DNA of 64,000 nt from Cyclobacteriaceae bacterium (GTDB lineage: Bacteria > Bacteroidota > Bacteroidia > Cytophagales > Cyclobacteriaceae). Numbering within the stretch: the stretch's first letter is position 1; the number at the start of each line of letters is the position of its first letter. Below the pieces are notes generated by a model that worked only from the letters and a program-made list of their open reading frames with translations, was not told the DNA's origin and did no database searches. The stretch spans positions 62,001 through 126,000 of the forward strand of contig JANQKF010000017.1 in NCBI GenBank assembly GCA_028281285.1. The letters are read 5' to 3'. The position numbers and the translations under genes are program-made. Shown piece after piece: positions 17,599-26,555 of the stretch.

Positions 17599-18993
17599 AT
17601 GAAGAAATTACCCTTACACGTCAAGATTATGATCGGACTTGTAGCGGGGGTCATTTGGGCCTTTGCTTCCAGTGCGATGGGTTGGAATAACTTCACGATC
17701 AATTGGGTCGATCCATTCGGTCAGATTTTTATTCGAATGTTGAAGTACATTGCTGTTCCTCTAGTGCTCTTTTCAATTATTAGTGGTATTTCCGGGCTAA
17801 AAGACATGTCCAAACTGGGCAGAATGGGAGGGAAAACGCTTGGCTTTTACCTGATGACTACCGTGTCTGCAGTAGGGATCGGCTTGCTTATTGTAAATGT
17901 GGTCCAGCCCGGAGCAATGATCGATGAGGATTCCCGAATTAAAAACCGATTGCAATACGAGACCTGGGCTAATCAAAATGGGGTAGAAATTCTTGATGGC
18001 AAAAATTACCTCAGTGATCCGGCATATGCCAATTATGACCGTGCCGATGAAATGACGGAAGAGGAAAAGGCTATGGTGGCTGAAAAGCAAGCCTTAGCTG
18101 CTGAAAACAAAGATGCGGGCCCGTTGAAATTCCTCGTGGATATGGTACCACAAAATATCATGTTGTCATTATCCAATGACAAACTGATGCTTCAGGTAAT
18201 CTTCTTTGCCATATTCTTCGGTATTTGTATGGCAGCGATTCCAGATGAGAAAATTGCAGGTGTCTCGGCTTTTGTAAATGGCGCCAATGAAGTCTTCCTT
18301 AAGATGGTGGAGTTTGTAATGAAGGCAGCCCCTTTCTTTGTATTCTGTCTGTTGGCGGGGGTGATTGCAAAAATGGCAGACACACCACGCGAGGTATTCG
18401 AAATCTTTAAAGGACTCGCCTCCTATTCAGTCACCCTGGTTGCAGGTCTGTTGTTCTTGATTTTTGTGTTCTACCCATTGATCATAAGGTCTTTTGTAAA
18501 AAGTCTCACTTATAGAAAGTTTTTTAACAAAATCAGCCCGGCCCAGTTCCTGGCATTTTCTACGAGTTCTAGTGCGGCCACCCTTCCTGTGACCATGGAA
18601 TGTGTGGAAGACAATCTAGGGGTATCCAAAAACGTATCAAGTTTTGTTCTTCCAATTGGTGCTACCGTGAACATGGACGGAACTAGTCTTTATCAAGCCG
18701 TGGCCGTTATCTTCATGGCCCAACTACACATGGTTGACCTCTCTGTAACACAACAGTTGACCATTGTACTCACAGCCACATTAGCCTCCATTGGATCAGC
18801 AGCCGTTCCAAGCGCTGGACTGATTATGATGATCGTAGTGCTGCAAAGTGTTGGACTGAATCCTGCCTGGATTGCCATCATCTTTCCAGTTGACCGTCCT
18901 TTGGACATGCTGAGGACGGTGGTAAATGTTACTGGGGATGCTACTGTTTCCACAATTGTTGCTAAGTCTGAGGGAGAATTAAGGGTAGACTAA
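17599..18993 (+). CDS. dicarboxylate/amino acid:cation symporter (DAACS family)
   Basis: An inner-membrane sodium- or proton-coupled transporter for C4-dicarboxylates, glutamate/aspartate or neutral amino acids, 464 aa with eight helices and two re-entrant loops. Signature segments: 'STSSSAATLPVTMECVEDN' (HP1), 'FVLPIGATVNMDGTSLYQAV' (helix 7 NMDGT) and 'SIGSAAVPSAGLIMMIVVL' (HP2). A hydrophilic loop of about 65 residues rich in Glu/Lys/Ala ('MTEEEKAMVAEKQALAAE') lies near residues 115-175. It starts 23 bp after aroC and may be in its transcript. Substrate is not certain: the helix 8 part reads 'IIFPVDRPLDMLRTVVNVTG'. Confidence 0.93.
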   Translation: MKKLPLHVKIMIGLVAGVIWAFASSAMGWNNFTINWVDPFGQIFIRMLKYIAVPLVLFSIISGISGLKDMSKLGRMGGKTLGFYLMTTVSAVGIGLLIVNVVQPGAMIDEDSRIKNRLQYETWANQNGVEILDGKNYLSDPAYANYDRADEMTEEEKAMVAEKQALAAENKDAGPLKFLVDMVPQNIMLSLSNDKLMLQVIFFAIFFGICMAAIPDEKIAGVSAFVNGANEVFLKMVEFVMKAAPFFVFCLLAGVIAKMADTPREVFEIFKGLASYSVTLVAGLLFLIFVFYPLIIRSFVKSLTYRKFFNKISPAQFLAFSTSSSAATLPVTMECVEDNLGVSKNVSSFVLPIGATVNMDGTSLYQAVAVIFMAQLHMVDLSVTQQLTIVLTATLASIGSAAVPSAGLIMMIVVLQSVGLNPAWIAIIFPVDRPLDMLRTVVNVTGDATVSTIVAKSEGELRVD

Positions 18994-19006
18994 GAAACTT
19001 TTAGGC

Positions 19007-19014
19007 TAACTTTG
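19007..19014 (+). promoter_or_regulatory. candidate nfu promoter -7 element
   Basis: TAACTTTG matches TAnnTTTG, 28 bp before the ATG at 19043. The matching -33 TTTG is not evident. Confidence 0.4.
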
Positions 19015-19042
19015 CGGTTACTCATTTTCAACTGATATCAAT

Positions 19043-19612
19043 ATGAGAGCTGTTAATATATACATGGAGGCCAATCCCAACCCTAACTCCATGAAATTTG
19101 TCGTGAACTTCATGTTACTTCAGGATGGAGTGAGTTTCGATTACCCTTCAGCGGAAGAAGCTTCGGACTCTCCTTTAGCTCAGGAATTATTCAAGATAGA
19201 CGCTGTAGAACGTGTCTTCTATATGAGTAATTTTATTACTGTTACTAAAAATCCGGAAACTGAATGGATTGACATTCAGGAGGAAATCAAATCGGTGATC
19301 AAACCCTATTTGGAAGAGGAGAAACCCTTGATCTTACAGGAGTTTGACAAAGACCCACTATTCAATGAAAATGATTCTGAAGTGGTCAAAAAGATCAAAG
19401 GAATTCTTGATGAATATATTCGTCCGGCAGTCGAACAAGATGGCGGGGCAATTGCTTTTGCCGAATTCAATGAAGGCGTAGTCAAGGTTAACCTTCAAGG
19501 GTCCTGCAGTGGATGTCCGTCCTCCACAGTAACGCTAAAAGCTGGAATTGAGAATCTCCTGAAGCGTATGCTTCCGAATGATGTCACGGAAGTCGTGGCC
19601 GAAGGTGTTTAA
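19043..19612 (+). CDS. Nfu-type iron-sulphur cluster scaffold/carrier protein
   Basis: A 189-aa cytoplasmic Fe-S carrier. The N-terminal half (1-95) is an Nfu_N domain beginning 'YMEANPNPNSMKFVVN' and including 'VERVFYMSNFITVTK'. The C-terminal half (about 110-189) is a NifU-like domain with the cluster-ligand motif in 'GSCSGCPSSTVTLKAGIE' (CxxC). The family delivers 4Fe-4S clusters to apoproteins. It stands as a single gene ended by a strong hairpin terminator. Confidence 0.94.
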   Translation: MRAVNIYMEANPNPNSMKFVVNFMLLQDGVSFDYPSAEEASDSPLAQELFKIDAVERVFYMSNFITVTKNPETEWIDIQEEIKSVIKPYLEEEKPLILQEFDKDPLFNENDSEVVKKIKGILDEYIRPAVEQDGGAIAFAEFNEGVVKVNLQGSCSGCPSSTVTLKAGIENLLKRMLPNDVTEVVAEGV

Positions 19613-19631
19613 TCCGAAAAGTTAAGAATTT

Positions 19632-19655
19632 AAGCCTCTTTTAGAGGCTTTTTTT
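19632..19655 (+). terminator. rho-independent terminator after nfu
   Basis: Perfect 8-bp stem AAGCCTCT/AGAGGCTT with a TTT loop, followed by TTTTT, 19 bp after the nfu stop codon. Confidence 0.9.
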
Positions 19656-19666
19656 ATATCTCCAAA

Positions 19667-19684
19667 ATTGCAAACGATTGCAAT
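19667..19684. promoter_or_regulatory. candidate LacI-family operator before pfkA
   Basis: ATTGCAAACGATTGCAAT is a near-perfect palindrome centred on CG, as LacI-type operators are. It shares TGCAAACG with the two CAAACGTTTG sites beside lacI and the GH31 gene. It is 68 bp upstream of the pfkA ATG. Confidence 0.5.
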
Positions 19685-19700
19685 CAACTTATTATGAATC

Positions 19701-19717
19701 AATGATTTTGAATCATT
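19701..19717. promoter_or_regulatory. second inverted repeat before pfkA
   Basis: AATGATT-ttg-AATCATT, perfect 7-bp arms, between the LacI-like site and the -7 element of pfkA. It is a possible binding site for another regulator; none can be assigned. Confidence 0.35.
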
Positions 19718-19738
19718 AGCATTACTCAGCAAAACCCT

Positions 19739-19746
19739 TAGATTTG
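19739..19746 (+). promoter_or_regulatory. candidate pfkA promoter -7 element
   Basis: TAGATTTG matches TAnnTTTG exactly and ends only 5 bp before the ATG at 19752, so the pfkA transcript may be nearly leaderless. Confidence 0.45.
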
Positions 19747-19751
19747 CTTCG

Positions 19752-20735
19752 ATGAATAAAGATATCAGGAAGATCGCAGTTTTGACCTCAGGTGGCGATG
19801 CACCGGGCATGAACGCTGCAATTCGGGCTGTGGTTAGAACCGGAAGATTCTATGAAATCGAGGTGATTGGGGTTCAACTGGGCTATGATGGACTTATTGA
19901 TAAGCAGTTCAGAGTTTTAGATGCACGTTCCGTAGCGAATATTCTTAGTCGAGGAGGGACCTTCCTCAAATCGGCCAGGAGCGATCGCTTTAGGACTCAA
20001 GAGGGTAGAAAGCAGGCTTTTGAGAATATACAGTCTGAGCAAATCGATGCCTTGGTCGTAATTGGAGGTGACGGATCTTTTACAGGTGCCGATATTTTTA
20101 GCCGTGAGCATGATGTTCCAGTGATCGGTATACCAGGTACTATTGATAATGATTTAGCAGGAACCGATTTCACTATTGGTTTTGATTCAGCTTGCAACAC
20201 TGCAGTAGAAGCCATTGACAAGATCAGGGATACCGCCTCTTCCCATCAAAGAGTATTCTTTATTGAAGTCATGGGCCGTGATGCTGGATTCATTGCTGTA
20301 AATGCAGCAATAAGCGGAGGAGCAGGAGCTGTTATCGTTCCTGAGCATGAATGGACCATCGAGCAGTTAATTGAGAAGCTTCAAGTAGCTGCACAGAACA
20401 AGAAATCTTCGAACCTGGTAATAGTCGCTGAGGGGAGTCACTTGGGAAATGCATTCAAAATTGCCAAGAAGGTTCAAAAGCAAATCGACTATTTTGATAT
20501 CCGGGTAACTGTCCTGGGGCATTTACAGCGGGGGGGTGCCCCTTCTAATTTAGATAGGGTATTAGCCAGTCGACTTGGTGTTGCTGCAGTAGAAGGCCTG
20601 AAAGAAGGCAAGTCCAAAGTCATGGTAGGCATCATTAACCAACAGCTGGTTTACACACCAATTCATGAGGCCATTAAGCTCGAAAAGCCGCTGATCGATG
20701 AGGAATTCCGAATTGCCAGGATTCTTTCTACTTGA
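19752..20735 (+). CDS. pfkA: ATP-dependent 6-phosphofructokinase
   Basis: Commits fructose 6-phosphate to glycolysis by making fructose 1,6-bisphosphate. Length 327 aa, the bacterial short form. Motifs: 'LTSGGDAPGMNAAIRAVVR' (nucleotide site), 'VIGGDGSFTGA' (GGDGS; a glycine here points to ATP rather than PPi use), 'GIPGTIDNDLAGTD' (catalytic Asp) and 'EVMGRDAGFIAVNAAI'. Its last 8 bp overlap the end of the convergent amylase gene. A LacI-type palindrome upstream suggests common control with the adjacent alpha-glucan genes (inference). Confidence 0.97.
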   Translation: MNKDIRKIAVLTSGGDAPGMNAAIRAVVRTGRFYEIEVIGVQLGYDGLIDKQFRVLDARSVANILSRGGTFLKSARSDRFRTQEGRKQAFENIQSEQIDALVVIGGDGSFTGADIFSREHDVPVIGIPGTIDNDLAGTDFTIGFDSACNTAVEAIDKIRDTASSHQRVFFIEVMGRDAGFIAVNAAISGGAGAVIVPEHEWTIEQLIEKLQVAAQNKKSSNLVIVAEGSHLGNAFKIAKKVQKQIDYFDIRVTVLGHLQRGGAPSNLDRVLASRLGVAAVEGLKEGKSKVMVGIINQQLVYTPIHEAIKLEKPLIDEEFRIARILST

Positions 20736-22287
20736 CAAAAAAGATACTCGACCAAGGATCCATTTGGAGCATATTTTGATACCTGGAATGCTGCCCATTT
20801 GAAAACAGGACAGTTGAAAAATCACCTAGTTCCTGTGGCAAGTCCCAAATCAATGGCCCTGAACTCACGTTGTGAAGCACCAATACTTCCTGATTCTGAC
20901 TTATTCTTTTGAAAATCAACAATTGCGAAACTGATTTATCCAATGGTTCAATATCACCCAAAGTCAAGGCTTCTGATCCATTGCGGGTGGAGAGAAGTCT
21001 CTTGTAAAAGTTGAAGACCGAAGCCGTATCCTTTTTTTGCTGACCAAGCGATTTCACAGCTTCATCAGTACTGTAAACAGCTTCTTCCCAAGTTGGTCGG
21101 CCATGATCTTCATCTTTTTGATCCCACAAAAACGGCTCTCGAATAAGAGGGTCGGGCTTTACCCCCAGCATACCTATTTCTTCCCCATAGTAGAGGTAAG
21201 GAGTCCCGGGCAATGAATGAAGAACGGCTGCGGCTAATTTCAGTTGGGGTATATCACCATTGAGGTCAGAGAGAATTCTATTTTGATCGTGATTAGATAG
21301 GATTATGGCATCATAGAATTCCTCTGTGAACTGACTATACTCCTCTATCATTGCCTTGTGATCAACAGCCAAATAACTTGCCTCCTCATCTTTAATAGCC
21401 TGAATTAGGCGATTGCGCAATTCAAAATTGAATGTAGAGTGTAGCCCTTGCAGAAATGGAGCCACCTCTTCCGACTCAGCCCAAACCTCCCCCACAAGCA
21501 GCACATCCGACTTGAACGACTCCATTCTTTCTCTGAATTCTACCCAAAATGCATGAGAATCAGCTGCTCGTTCATGAGGGTAGATATGCCTGGCCGCATC
21601 GAGACGAAAGCCATCCACTCCGATTTCTTTCAACCAAAACCGGCCAATGTCATAGATCTCATTTCTGAGTGGCTGGTGATCAAAATTCAGATCAGGCATT
21701 TGATTGGAAAAAAAGCCAAAGTAGCGTTGATCATTGTTTTCCACTTTGGGATCATGCCATTGATAAATGTTATCAGAATCAGGAGAGGTCTCCATCTTTG
21801 TCAACGCGGTCTTGACAGAGTCATAGTCTCCCCAGACATAATAATCCCGATATTGGCTCTGAGGGCTGGATTTAGCTTGCAGAAACCACGGATGTTGGCT
21901 ACTAGAATGATTAATCACGAGATCTATTATAATCCTAATGTCTCTCTTGTGCGCTTCAGATACAAGATGTCTAAACTCTTCTAACGTTCCATAATCTGAA
22001 TGAATGTCTCGATAGTCAGTTACATCATATTTGTGATAGGAAGGCGATGGCATTATCGGCATTAGCCAAATTCCTTTGATCCCCAGTTCTTCAAGATAAT
22101 CCAGCTTTTCAGTAACACCGTTGATATCCCCAATACCGTCACCATCAGTATCGTTAAATGACTGTACAAAGATTTCATAGCTAACGGCATTAGGCCATAT
22201 TGCCTCGAATCCAAGCTTCGCTTCGCCTGGCTTCTCACAGCCAATCGCAACAAATAGAAGCCAACTCGGAATCAAAAGACGTTTCAC
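20728..22287 (-). CDS. GH13 alpha-amylase family lipoprotein
   Basis: A glycoside hydrolase family 13 enzyme of 519 aa. The start 'MKRLLIPSWLLFVAIGCEKPG' is a lipoprotein signal with lipobox AIGC, so it is probably periplasmic or on the outer membrane. The four GH13 regions are intact: 'DLVINHSS', 'GFRLDAARH' (nucleophile Asp), 'LVGEVWAE' (acid/base Glu) and 'LSNHDQNR'. The domain starts with 'WPNAVSYEIFVQSFNDTDGD', and a C-terminal beta domain follows. It likely cleaves maltodextrins; exact specificity (neopullulanase, glucosidase, amylase) is not decidable. Its ATG overlaps the upstream amylase's stop by 4 bp, so the two are translationally coupled. Confidence 0.93.
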   Translation of the reverse strand: MKRLLIPSWLLFVAIGCEKPGEAKLGFEAIWPNAVSYEIFVQSFNDTDGDGIGDINGVTEKLDYLEELGIKGIWLMPIMPSPSYHKYDVTDYRDIHSDYGTLEEFRHLVSEAHKRDIRIIIDLVINHSSSQHPWFLQAKSSPQSQYRDYYVWGDYDSVKTALTKMETSPDSDNIYQWHDPKVENNDQRYFGFFSNQMPDLNFDHQPLRNEIYDIGRFWLKEIGVDGFRLDAARHIYPHERAADSHAFWVEFRERMESFKSDVLLVGEVWAESEEVAPFLQGLHSTFNFELRNRLIQAIKDEEASYLAVDHKAMIEEYSQFTEEFYDAIILSNHDQNRILSDLNGDIPQLKLAAAVLHSLPGTPYLYYGEEIGMLGVKPDPLIREPFLWDQKDEDHGRPTWEEAVYSTDEAVKSLGQQKKDTASVFNFYKRLLSTRNGSEALTLGDIEPLDKSVSQLLIFKRISQNQEVLVLHNVSSGPLIWDLPQELGDFSTVLFSNGQHSRYQNMLQMDPWSSIFFVK

Positions 22288-25109
22288 CTCTTTATTATTT
22301 TCTTGCGTGCAATCTCCAGGTTGTTCTCAACCGACACAATCAAAATTCCATAAGCATCACTACTCAATTCCGTCTCATAAGTATTTTCGCCTATCAATTC
22401 TAATTTTGAATGCCCGATTTCACGGCCTAACAAATCCGTGATTTTTAAATCAAAGCCATTCAGGAAATTACTCTTAAGGTTCAACACTAGTTTGCCCTCT
22501 GTAGGAGATGGATATACCCTGATATTTGCTTTGACCCTTGTATCTTCAATGCCTGTAACCACATCGGCCAGGCTAAATCTACTTATTCCTGATTCTGGCG
22601 TGGTTAAAGGCTCGGTAGTGAGAATATGATACTGGCTCATCGCCAGCGTGAACTCCTGATCCACATCTGTGATCTCAATTTCATCTCCGGTGAAGTAATC
22701 ATACCAGGTTCCGGTTGAAGGAAATTCTAATGATCCGGTAATGCTCTCTAAACCAAAATTTCCAACAATGAATACATCCATGTCATCATCCCGAAGGATT
22801 AGTCGCTTAATCAGGTTGGTAGTACTGATCGTCAGGTCTTCAGTCTGAAACACATCATTTTCTTCTCGGATTGGAAGAAAGCTCTGGTAAAACTTTAAAA
22901 GCCTTTGACGTTCAGAATTTTCGAGGTACTCCCAACGAGTAGGCTTAACATCTGTTCTGCCTTGTCCATTGTTTGAATTCAGCTCTTCATCATAGCCAAA
23001 CTCTCCAAATTGCCACATCATTTTTGAACCAGGCACTCCAAAGAAAAAGGCAGCAAGCATTTGCAGGCGGTCCACCGCATGATCCAATTGGCGCAAGTTG
23101 ACATCTCCGGTAGTCTCTCCAAAATTAAGCACCTCCCACATCAGTCTCTCCTCGTCATGACTTTCCATGTAGGCCATGAGATTGGCATCATTCCATCCCC
23201 TTCCGAAGTAGGAAAGAGAATTAAAATTGGATGATCCTCCTGCTGCCAAATCTCTAAACTGGTGATTAAAGTTAGCCCAAAGCATCATTCCATAATTCGC
23301 TAATTCTCGCTCTTCAGTACTGCCTCCTAAATGCTCGAGAATTATATATGCATCATCATCATAAGACCTTATATGATCATACATCCTTTTCAAGAGCGTT
23401 ACACGGCTGGCGTCATAGGCATTCCAGGCACCCACATCATTGCCGGTAAAGACCTGAGTGAATCCCTTGGACAGATCAAATCGAAGTCCATCAAATCGAT
23501 ACTCCGTCAACCAATAACGGTTTACCGAGTCGACATAGGCCTGAGTTCTTTCACTTTCATGATTGAAATCATAGCCTACATTGAATGGGTGTTTGGGTTC
23601 CTGGTTTAACCAGGGATTGTCAGTTGTGGGTCTACCATAATCTCCTTCATTGAAAAGTCTTACCAATGGACTGGGGCCCCATGCATGATTGAGTACCATA
23701 TCCAGAATGACTGCCATGCCCATACCATGCGCTTCATCGATTAATCGTTTCAGTGCTTCCTCTGTACCATAATACTTATCTGGAGCGAACATAAATGTAG
23801 GATTGTAACCCCAACTTAGGTTCCCATCAAACTGCATAATAGGCATGAGTTCGATGGCATTCACACCCAACGATTTGATGTAGCTCAACCTTTCTCGCAC
23901 AGCATCATAGGTTCTCCTATCGTCAAAATCACGAACGAGTAACTCATACACCACCAGTTTTGATACATCCGGTCGATCAAAATTGTCATTTTGCCAAGCG
24001 TACGCTTGCTGCCCGGTCTGCAAATAGGAAACTACGAATTGAGTATCATCTGAAGGATAGGATTTAAGGCCTTGGTAACGCCCATTTGAGATAATTTCGG
24101 CATCGCCAAAATCGCCAGGAATCGAGACCTTTTCGGAATAAGGATCACCCACTCTTAGTTGTCCATCTACCAAGTACTGAAATAAATATTCCTGACCTTC
24201 AGTCAATCCTTCCAGAGCAATCCAGAACATATCACCTCCTGGTGTCAGATTCATTTGATACTCATCATCGAGTTCCCAATTGTTGAATTCTCCAATCACA
24301 TGAATGAATTCTTTTCCAGGAGCATCAAGCACCAATGTTGCAGAGGTAGCAGAGGTATAATTAATACCCAATTGTATACCCTGAGGAAGTTCAGCCACAG
24401 TATTTTGAGCCGGTACGAAATACGAAAAGCTATCTTCAACTATTTCATTTCCATCGTTGGCGGTTACTGTGAATGTTTTTGAACCAGTCTCAGTCACGGT
24501 ATAATCGTATACCAGAGCTGTTGCATCAGCAACCTCCTTTAGAGGTTGCGTCTGTCCATCAACAGTCAAACTCAAATCAGCAGCTTTCGAAGATTCTACT
24601 TCAATTGAAATGACTTCATCCAGAGCGGCCAGTATCTGTTCATCCGATGGATTGGTGAACCTCACCTCAAACGCTCCATCTGACAATTCCAGGTAAAAAT
24701 TTTCTGTTTGGGCAGACCCGTCAGTGTTTTTGACCACCATCCCGATGATTCGAATAGGCACTCCATCTGGTACTCCATAAAAGCTTCTCGGGGTCAAAGT
24801 TATACTCCAGACATCGTTACCCTCTGAAGTCATTGCCCCTGGTTCAAATGCCTGGTTAAAATTGGTTTGACCTTCAGGGCCAAATTCAAAGGCACCGGAT
24901 TGGTCTGTCGTTCTACCTGCACCAGACCAAAGGTAAATACCATCAGTTTGTCCTAACAATCCCTGTACTCTTCCATCTTGTGATAATTTCAGGTCGATTA
25001 TGATTTTAATGGATTCATCTCCTGTCGGAAATGCAGGTTCTGATGTTACCTGAGCACGAACGCTCATGGATGCTAACAGGATTGCCAATACGAATAGATA
25101 CTTCTTCAT
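22284..25109 (-). CDS. secreted GH13 amylase with T9SS sorting domain
   Basis: A 941-aa extracellular alpha-glucan hydrolase. Signal peptide 'YLFVLAILLASMSVRAQ'. Two beta-rich N-domains follow (about 20-135 and 140-240). A CBM48/glycogen-branching-like E-set lies at about 255-345 ('EFIHVIGEFNNWELDDEYQM'). The GH13 barrel has 'ILDMVLNHAWG', 'GLRFDLSKG', 'ILEHLGG' and 'ESHDEERL'. The C-terminal about 80 residues are a T9SS type A sorting domain ('VYPSPTEGKLVLNL' to 'IARKKIIKR'). The gene is divergent from lacI over a 378-bp region holding a LacI operator, and is followed by a coupled GH13 lipoprotein gene. It probably starts extracellular starch or glycogen breakdown. Confidence 0.93.
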   Translation of the reverse strand: MKKYLFVLAILLASMSVRAQVTSEPAFPTGDESIKIIIDLKLSQDGRVQGLLGQTDGIYLWSGAGRTTDQSGAFEFGPEGQTNFNQAFEPGAMTSEGNDVWSITLTPRSFYGVPDGVPIRIIGMVVKNTDGSAQTENFYLELSDGAFEVRFTNPSDEQILAALDEVISIEVESSKAADLSLTVDGQTQPLKEVADATALVYDYTVTETGSKTFTVTANDGNEIVEDSFSYFVPAQNTVAELPQGIQLGINYTSATSATLVLDAPGKEFIHVIGEFNNWELDDEYQMNLTPGGDMFWIALEGLTEGQEYLFQYLVDGQLRVGDPYSEKVSIPGDFGDAEIISNGRYQGLKSYPSDDTQFVVSYLQTGQQAYAWQNDNFDRPDVSKLVVYELLVRDFDDRRTYDAVRERLSYIKSLGVNAIELMPIMQFDGNLSWGYNPTFMFAPDKYYGTEEALKRLIDEAHGMGMAVILDMVLNHAWGPSPLVRLFNEGDYGRPTTDNPWLNQEPKHPFNVGYDFNHESERTQAYVDSVNRYWLTEYRFDGLRFDLSKGFTQVFTGNDVGAWNAYDASRVTLLKRMYDHIRSYDDDAYIILEHLGGSTEERELANYGMMLWANFNHQFRDLAAGGSSNFNSLSYFGRGWNDANLMAYMESHDEERLMWEVLNFGETTGDVNLRQLDHAVDRLQMLAAFFFGVPGSKMMWQFGEFGYDEELNSNNGQGRTDVKPTRWEYLENSERQRLLKFYQSFLPIREENDVFQTEDLTISTTNLIKRLILRDDDMDVFIVGNFGLESITGSLEFPSTGTWYDYFTGDEIEITDVDQEFTLAMSQYHILTTEPLTTPESGISRFSLADVVTGIEDTRVKANIRVYPSPTEGKLVLNLKSNFLNGFDLKITDLLGREIGHSKLELIGENTYETELSSDAYGILIVSVENNLEIARKKIIKR

Positions 25110-25487
25110 TTTTCCAATTCATCTCGTTGCCTTACCTCTACGAAATTCTAAGACGGAGCAAAGCAAAATTTCACATATCAGGGGAAGGGGTGTTCTGGAA
25201 AAAGTACAAAATTCCGGGTGCCAGCGAATGATTTACAACCCTCTGCTCTACAGACGGAGCAATCCCCTCTCTAGATATAAATTACCCACTAAATGAGTGA
25301 TATTCAAACATGAGAAAGGTATTGCGATACTCCATATTTCAATGCAAACGTTTGAATGAGGGTTTGAATGAGCTATTTTTTTTGTAAATTTTTTCAACTT
25401 TTTCACGCATCTCACCAACATATGCCATGAATAAAGTGTTTATTATGATTACATAAGCAAAACTCGGGATACTTAAAAACCTTAATC
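25110..25487. promoter_or_regulatory. divergent amylase/lacI intergenic region
   Basis: This 378-bp gene-free stretch contains the LacI operator at 25345-25354 and two direct copies of AGACGGAGCAA (25151-25161 and 25252-25262). Possible lacI promoters: TTTG at 25351-25354, inside the operator, 19 bp before TATTTTTT (25374-25381); or TTTG at 25363-25366, 18 bp before TAAATTTT (25385-25392). For the amylase strand I see only a weak TACCTTTC element (25314-25321). No ORF or RNA gene is supported. Confidence 0.5.
25343..25356. promoter_or_regulatory. LacI-family operator (site 1)
   Basis: TGCAAACGTTTGAA contains the perfect 10-bp palindrome CAAACGTTTG with central CG. It lies 133 bp before lacI and 235 bp before the divergent amylase. 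The same 14 bases recur before the GH31 gene, which strongly suggests that the adjacent LacI protein binds both. Confidence 0.75.
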
Positions 25488-26522
25488 ATGAAAAGTGGAC
25501 AAGTGACAATAAAGGATTTGGCGAAGGAATTAAATGTGTCCTGTTCCACTGTTTCGCGTGCTTTGAAGGATTTTCCGGGTATAAGCGAGAAAACTAAGAA
25601 GGCTGCGGTGGAATTAGCGGCAAAATACAATTATCGACCAAATTCAATTGCATTAAGCCTCCGAAACCAAAAGACCAACATTATTGGAGTCATAATTCCG
25701 GAGATTGTTCATTTCTTTTTCTCCACGGTAATCAGCGGTATTGAGGACGAAGCCATGAGCGAGGGTTACAACATTATGGTTTGTCAATCTACAGATTCAT
25801 TTGAAAGGGAAGCCGACAGTTTGGATAACTTGGTTTCTGCAAGAGTGGATGGATTACTTGTGTCTGTTTCCAAAGAGACCACCGATCTCGACCATCTTGC
25901 CAAAGTGGTGAGCGATGGCACGCCATTAGTGTTTTTTGATCGACTTATTCAAGGCATGGATGTGTCGAGTGTTACTGTAGATGACTATAAAGGAGCATTC
26001 GAGGCTACAGAGCATCTTGTTCATCAGGGGTGTAAGAGTATTCTACATTTGGCCGGCCCCAAAAACCTTGAGCTAAGTAAGAATAGGTTAAATGGATATA
26101 AGGATGCCTTGGCTGCCAATGGCATCGAATATGATGACAGATTAGTTATTGAAACGAGTCTTGGGACACGAGAGGAATCAATAGACCATATCAATCTTCT
26201 TTTTGACCAAGGCACCTTAATTGATGGAATTTTTGCTTGTAATGATATGGCAGCCTTAGGTGCGATGGAAGCTGTCAAAAAACACGGCCTTAGTGTTCCG
26301 GATGATGTGGGTATCGTTGGCTTTAGTAATTGGCAGTTTTCCTCACTTGTTGAACCTGCCTTATCCAGCGTTTTCCAACCGGGATATGAGATGGGCAGAG
26401 AGGCTACGAAACTCATCATTAAAGAGATTGAGTCCTCAAACTCGGAAATAGAGAAAGAACAAGTAGTACTCGACACTGGATTAGTGGTTAGAGGCTCTTC
26501 TACTCGACTTTTGGAAGTCTAA
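25488..26522 (+). CDS. LacI family transcriptional regulator
   Basis: A DNA-binding repressor or activator of 344 aa. The N-terminal helix-turn-helix 'VTIKDLAKELNVSCSTVSRAL' (in part) and hinge 'YNYRPNSIALSLRN' are typical of LacI/PurR. A periplasmic-binding-protein-like effector domain follows ('IGVIIPEIVHFFFSTVISGI', 'VDGLLVSVSKET', 'FACNDMAALGAMEAVKKHGL'). By position it should respond to maltose, a maltodextrin or a derived sugar. Palindromes CAAACGTTTG precede both itself and the GH31 gene, consistent with autoregulation and control of both flanks. It occupies the place taken by SusR or MalR-type regulators in other Bacteroidota loci. Confidence 0.95.
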   Translation: MKSGQVTIKDLAKELNVSCSTVSRALKDFPGISEKTKKAAVELAAKYNYRPNSIALSLRNQKTNIIGVIIPEIVHFFFSTVISGIEDEAMSEGYNIMVCQSTDSFEREADSLDNLVSARVDGLLVSVSKETTDLDHLAKVVSDGTPLVFFDRLIQGMDVSSVTVDDYKGAFEATEHLVHQGCKSILHLAGPKNLELSKNRLNGYKDALAANGIEYDDRLVIETSLGTREESIDHINLLFDQGTLIDGIFACNDMAALGAMEAVKKHGLSVPDDVGIVGFSNWQFSSLVEPALSSVFQPGYEMGREATKLIIKEIESSNSEIEKEQVVLDTGLVVRGSSTRLLEV

Positions 26523-26555
26523 CCACCAAAATTTCATTTTTTTTTCAAAAATCTG

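Noticed and set aside
25110-25487. Possible hidden SusC/SusD remnant or small gene near the amylases.
   Set aside because: No TonB-dependent receptor or SusD sequence is visible; the gap is only 378 bp and has stops in all frames apart from shadows.
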